Positions 5,771 through 8,083 of a stretch of DNA of 8,083 nucleotides are shown in pieces; the stretch's first letter is position 1, and the number at the start of each line of letters is the position of its first letter. The translations under genes and the position numbers were made by a program. This stretch comes from an uncultured Dorea sp. GTDB taxonomy: Bacteria; Bacillota; Clostridia; Lachnospirales; Lachnospiraceae. The notes beneath the pieces were generated by a model. It worked only from the letters and a program-made list of their open reading frames with translations. It did not search any database and had not been told where the DNA came from. The stretch lies in assembly GCA_934307335.1 (NCBI GenBank), contig CAKRCL010000064.1, positions 1 to 8,083 of the forward strand, written 5' to 3'.

Positions 5771-7051
5771 ATGAAAAACATATTGAAAAAAACTATATTT
5801 TACAGTATTGCAATCGCTTTGACTTCTCAGATCAGTATCACCTTATTCACCGCGAATTTCAAGATATCTATCGCGATAGTCATTTTGGCTGCCTGTGGAC
5901 TATTGATTTCTGACTTTCCACTGATTCCGGTCACATTTTTATCCGCTATCGGTGTATTTGTTATGCGTATGACTGTCTACTGGATCAAATACGAACACTG
6001 GACAACTCCAAGTCATTATATGCCAGAGATTGCTTTCTATCTTTGTTATGGATTACTCTTATATCTGTATATCCGAAGATTCAAACATCTTTCAACTGCA
6101 ATTCACGAAAAAAAGAACTTGACTTTAGGTGCCCTGATTCTAATCGACTACACAGCAAACTTTACAGAATTACTGGTACGTCTAAATGTAACTGCTCTGT
6201 CTATCCGAATGCAATCAGGAATTTTTCTGGCCGCAGTAGTCAGATCCGGCATCATATGGCTTGTTATGCAGCTTTTTGAAAAATACCGACTTTTTTTAAT
6301 TGAAAAAGAGCATGAAAAACGTTATCAAAAACTGGTACTTCTCTTCTCCAAACTTAATGGGGAAATTGTCTGGATGAAGAAAAACACCACTTTAATAGAA
6401 GAAACTATGAATAGATCCTATCGGCTATTCGAGACACTTCGTGACTCCGATGCTGATTCTGCTCTTTCTGCTTCGGCGCTCACAATAGCCAAAGATATTC
6501 ATGAAATTAAAAAGGAATATCTGTTGATCATGCGTGGAATTTCAGAAGCATTAGAACAAGAACTAAAAAATGACGGTATGTATCTGGAAGAAGTTCTTTC
6601 CCTTTTAAAATCGTCCATTACAAATTTGGCCGAATCCCAGAATAAAAAACTAAATCTGACTTATGATTGCCAGAAGAATTTTTATACTTCCAGTCATTAT
6701 GCTCTTCTTTCTATCTTTCGGAATCTTTTTATAAATGCCCTGGAAGCCTCAAAATCTGACACAGTCAATCTGTGCATTACGGAAATCATTGAGGATGATC
6801 AGATTATTTTTACAGTTACTGATGACGGTCCCGGAATTCCGGCAGAATACATCGAAGAAGTATTTAAAACTGGGTTTTCCACCAAAATTAATTTCCAGAC
6901 AGGGGAAGTCAGCCGAGGACTCGGGCTGAATCTGGTACAAGATCTTGTAGAAGGGGAATTACAAGGTAAAATAGGATTGACCTCTATTCCTGGTCGGACG
7001 ACTTTTACAATCTGTATTCCCGAAAATAAATTGGAGGTAATCGCAAAATGA
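5771..7051 (+). CDS. glnK: Membrane sensor histidine kinase, GlnK (YcbA) type
   Basis: This 426-residue kinase is predicted to sense a nitrogen-related signal and phosphorylate the regulator encoded next. The N-terminal part (about 8-170) contains roughly six hydrophobic segments (near 8-27, 31-47, 50-70, 86-102, 118-136 and 150-170) joined by short loops, with no large external or PAS domain. A helical linker follows, then the dimerisation region with phosphoacceptor His244 in AKDIHEIKKEY, the H-box form seen in B. subtilis GlnK. The ATPase domain has the N box NLFINALEAS (318-327), DDGPGIP (351-357), the F-box region FKTGFSTK (365-372) and GLGL (383-386). The stop overlaps the next start (ATGA at 7048-7051), so the pair is translationally coupled. 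Glutamine as the ligand is inferred from the family and not shown by the sequence. The start is ATG after GGATGGGG. Confidence 0.85.
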   Translation: MKNILKKTIFYSIAIALTSQISITLFTANFKISIAIVILAACGLLISDFPLIPVTFLSAIGVFVMRMTVYWIKYEHWTTPSHYMPEIAFYLCYGLLLYLYIRRFKHLSTAIHEKKNLTLGALILIDYTANFTELLVRLNVTALSIRMQSGIFLAAVVRSGIIWLVMQLFEKYRLFLIEKEHEKRYQKLVLLFSKLNGEIVWMKKNTTLIEETMNRSYRLFETLRDSDADSALSASALTIAKDIHEIKKEYLLIMRGISEALEQELKNDGMYLEEVLSLLKSSITNLAESQNKKLNLTYDCQKNFYTSSHYALLSIFRNLFINALEASKSDTVNLCITEIIEDDQIIFTVTDDGPGIPAEYIEEVFKTGFSTKINFQTGEVSRGLGLNLVQDLVEGELQGKIGLTSIPGRTTFTICIPENKLEVIAK

Positions 7052-7890
7052 TGTCTTTTTATTTTGTAGACGATGACAAAAATATATGTAACATTTTGAA
7101 ACTTATTATAAATGAACGAGGACTTGGAATGTGTTGCGGCACTGCTAACAATGCTGTAGAAGCTTTAGATGATCTGCCTGACGCGAGGCCGGACATTGTC
7201 ATTGTAGATCTGCTCATGCCTGAGATGGACGGCATCAGTTTTGTCAAACAGGCAAAAAAAATATTACCGGATGCTTCATATGTTATGCTGTCACAAGTAT
7301 CTTCCAAAGACATGATTGCTTCTGCTTATGAAGCCGGTATTGAATTTTTTATTCAGAAACCAATTAATAGTGTTGAAGTGGAATCTGTCATACGTAAAGT
7401 TTCTGATGGTCTGTCTATGAAACGTATGGTTCGGAAAATGCAGAACATTTTTATGGAAGACTCCTCACCTGTAGCGGCTCCTGTCCCAGATGACAATGAA
7501 CAAGTAGAAACTTCTCTTCGGACAATTCTTACAAGACTGGGAATCATCGGTGATATTGGCAGTAAAGATATCATTTCCATTGTAAAATATCTGGTTACTC
7601 ACCAGGACAATGCAGACTCTCTCACAGTCAGCGACTTGTGCAGTCAATTCTGTGACACGCCAAAATCTATGGAGCAGAGAATCCGTAGAACGGCCTACAA
7701 TGGTCTTGTAAACCTTGCTCATCTTGGCATTGAAGACTATGGTAACGAAATTTTTGTAGACTATTCCAGCACATTGTACAATTTTGAGCAGGTTCGTAAG
7801 GAAATGGATTACATACGCGGAAAGAGCGATAAACACGGTAACGTAAGGATTAAGCAGTTTTTGAACGCACTAGCCTCTTATTGTCAATAA
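7048..7890 (+). CDS. glnL: Response regulator with YcbB domain, GlnL type
   Basis: The 280-residue protein has a CheY-like receiver (about 2-120): acidic residues D8-D10, phosphoacceptor Asp54 in IVDLLMPEMDG, Ser82 and the Lys104-Pro105 pair. A proline-rich linker (about 138-150) leads to a C-terminal domain (about 155-280) of the YcbB/GlnL kind. That domain includes a helix-turn-helix-like stretch, LTVSDLCSQFCDTPKSMEQR (192-211). This is not an OmpR, NarL or NtrC output domain. In B. subtilis, GlnL activates the glutaminase and glutamine transporter genes glsA-glnT in response to glutamine. Start choice: ATG at 7048 has GGAGG (7033-7037) 10 bases upstream; the ATG at 7051 is possible but less well spaced. 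It overlaps the kinase gene by four bases. A probable binding site lies 40 bp after its stop. Confidence 0.88.
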   Translation: MMSFYFVDDDKNICNILKLIINERGLGMCCGTANNAVEALDDLPDARPDIVIVDLLMPEMDGISFVKQAKKILPDASYVMLSQVSSKDMIASAYEAGIEFFIQKPINSVEVESVIRKVSDGLSMKRMVRKMQNIFMEDSSPVAAPVPDDNEQVETSLRTILTRLGIIGDIGSKDIISIVKYLVTHQDNADSLTVSDLCSQFCDTPKSMEQRIRRTAYNGLVNLAHLGIEDYGNEIFVDYSSTLYNFEQVRKEMDYIRGKSDKHGNVRIKQFLNALASYCQ

Positions 7891-7929
7891 TGCACAAAGT
7901 TATCACGATTCGTTAAATTTTTCATGATA

Positions 7930-7955
7930 ATTTGACACTATTTGATACTTTTTGT
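7930..7955 (+). promoter_or_regulatory. Putative GlnL operator: three direct repeats with 10-bp period
   Basis: ATTTGA (7930-7935), ATTTGA (7940-7945) and TTTTGT (7950-7955) are each separated by four bases; the spacers CACT and TACT are also alike. The spacing and the last unit equal the direct repeat TTTTGT-N4-TTTTGT known as the GlnL site upstream of B. subtilis glsA. The repeats lie between glnL and the next gene and overlap that gene's -35. Activation of the downstream gene by phosphorylated GlnL is therefore a reasonable inference. Confidence 0.6.
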
Positions 7956-7970
7956 AACCATGCTTATATA
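7942..7970 (+). promoter_or_regulatory. Promoter of the downstream partial gene
   Basis: TTGATA (7942-7947) and TATATA (7965-7970) are 17 bp apart. TATATT at 7967-7972 is an alternative -10. Transcription would begin near 7977, leaving a leader of about 60 bases. The -35 lies inside the direct repeats, so a bound regulator would sit beside or on polymerase. A second -35-like TTGACA at 7932-7937 has no good -10 at 17 bp. Confidence 0.5.
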
Positions 7971-7994
7971 TTAATTTCATCAATAAACAGGCGA

Positions 7995-8010
7995 TGTTAT
8001 AAAAATAACA
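7995..8010 (+). repeat. Short perfect inverted repeat in the leader of the last gene
   Basis: TGTTAT (7995-8000) and ATAACA (8005-8010) flank AAAA. It could form a weak hairpin in the leader RNA or be a small operator. It lies 14 bases before the GAGG ribosome binding site (8025-8028). The stem is AT-rich and no U-run follows, so it is not a terminator. Confidence 0.35.
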
Positions 8011-8036
8011 AATCAAAGAAATGTGAGGTACTAAGT

Positions 8037-8083
8037 ATGGTAACAATTTTATCTGGTGTAGGTTTACTACTCGTCACTCTGGC
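8037..8083 (+). CDS. Start of an unidentified, probably membrane protein (runs off the right edge)
   Basis: ATG at 8037 follows GAGG (8025-8028) with an 8-base spacer. The 15 complete codons read MVTILSGVGLLLVTL, a hydrophobic start that looks like a first membrane segment or a signal peptide. The family cannot be named from this. The position behind glnK-glnL and a probable GlnL operator suggests a glutamine or other amino acid transporter, since B. subtilis GlnL controls the transporter gene glnT. That is an inference from context only. Confidence 0.6.
   Translation, partial: MVTILSGVGLLLVTL

Noticed and set aside
7465..7836. Minus-strand open frame of 123 codons opposite glnL
   Set aside because: It is antisense to the YcbB domain of the response regulator, with no recognisable motif or start signal; a shadow frame.
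7899..7935. Terminator or CodY box after glnL
   Set aside because: TTATCA/TGATAA has a 19-base loop and no U-run, so it is a poor terminator. The best CodY match nearby is only about 10 of 15 in AT-rich DNA.
1..8083. Mobile element, CRISPR, defence or other accessory system
   Set aside because: All coding capacity is explained by core genes (codY, topA, dprA, comM, sigK, glnK, glnL, and a partial membrane protein gene). No regularly spaced repeats beyond the three-unit operator, no terminal repeats and no recombinase are seen.

Overview
The window (about 38-40% GC by eye) looks like the chromosome of a spore-forming anaerobic Firmicute of class Clostridia, most likely a Lachnospiraceae member. 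The basis is low GC, the gene order comM-dprA-topA-codY, an intact sporulation sigma factor SigK, and protein sequences of clostridial type. It is a core-genome region. I see no transposase, integrase, CRISPR array, tRNA, rRNA or defence module.

Left half (1-4851, minus strand): a tightly spaced cluster is read from the centre outwards as comM (YifB-type AAA+ ATPase), dprA (single-stranded-DNA and RecA loader), topA (DNA topoisomerase I with three C-terminal zinc ribbons), then the first 11 codons of codY (the GTP and branched-chain amino acid sensing repressor), which runs off the left edge. ComM and DprA both act on incoming single-stranded DNA during transformation. TopA relaxes negative supercoils. 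CodY has its own likely promoter in the 63-bp gap after topA.

Centre (4852-5094): a divergent intergenic region of about 240 bp separates comM from sigK and holds more structure than two promoters need. It contains a strong 26-bp dyad next to the comM ribosome binding site, a GC-richer block of nested and mutually exclusive helices with a possible loop pairing, and an extended -10 promoter pointing to comM.

Right half (5095-8083, plus strand): sigK starts at TTG and appears to lack the inhibitory pro-sequence. It is followed by a two-component pair whose ends overlap by four bases. The pair is a multi-pass membrane histidine kinase of the GlnK (YcbA) type and a response regulator with a receiver plus YcbB domain, of the GlnL type. 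After it lies a promoter region with three direct repeats at 10-bp spacing. These match the form of the GlnL operator known from Bacillus subtilis (TTTTGT-N4-TTTTGT). A new gene with a hydrophobic N-terminus begins there and runs off the right edge. The simplest reading is that GlnK-GlnL senses glutamine or a related signal and controls this downstream gene, probably a membrane transporter.

The most useful observations are the putative GlnL operator, the pro-less SigK start, and the structured comM/sigK intergenic element.
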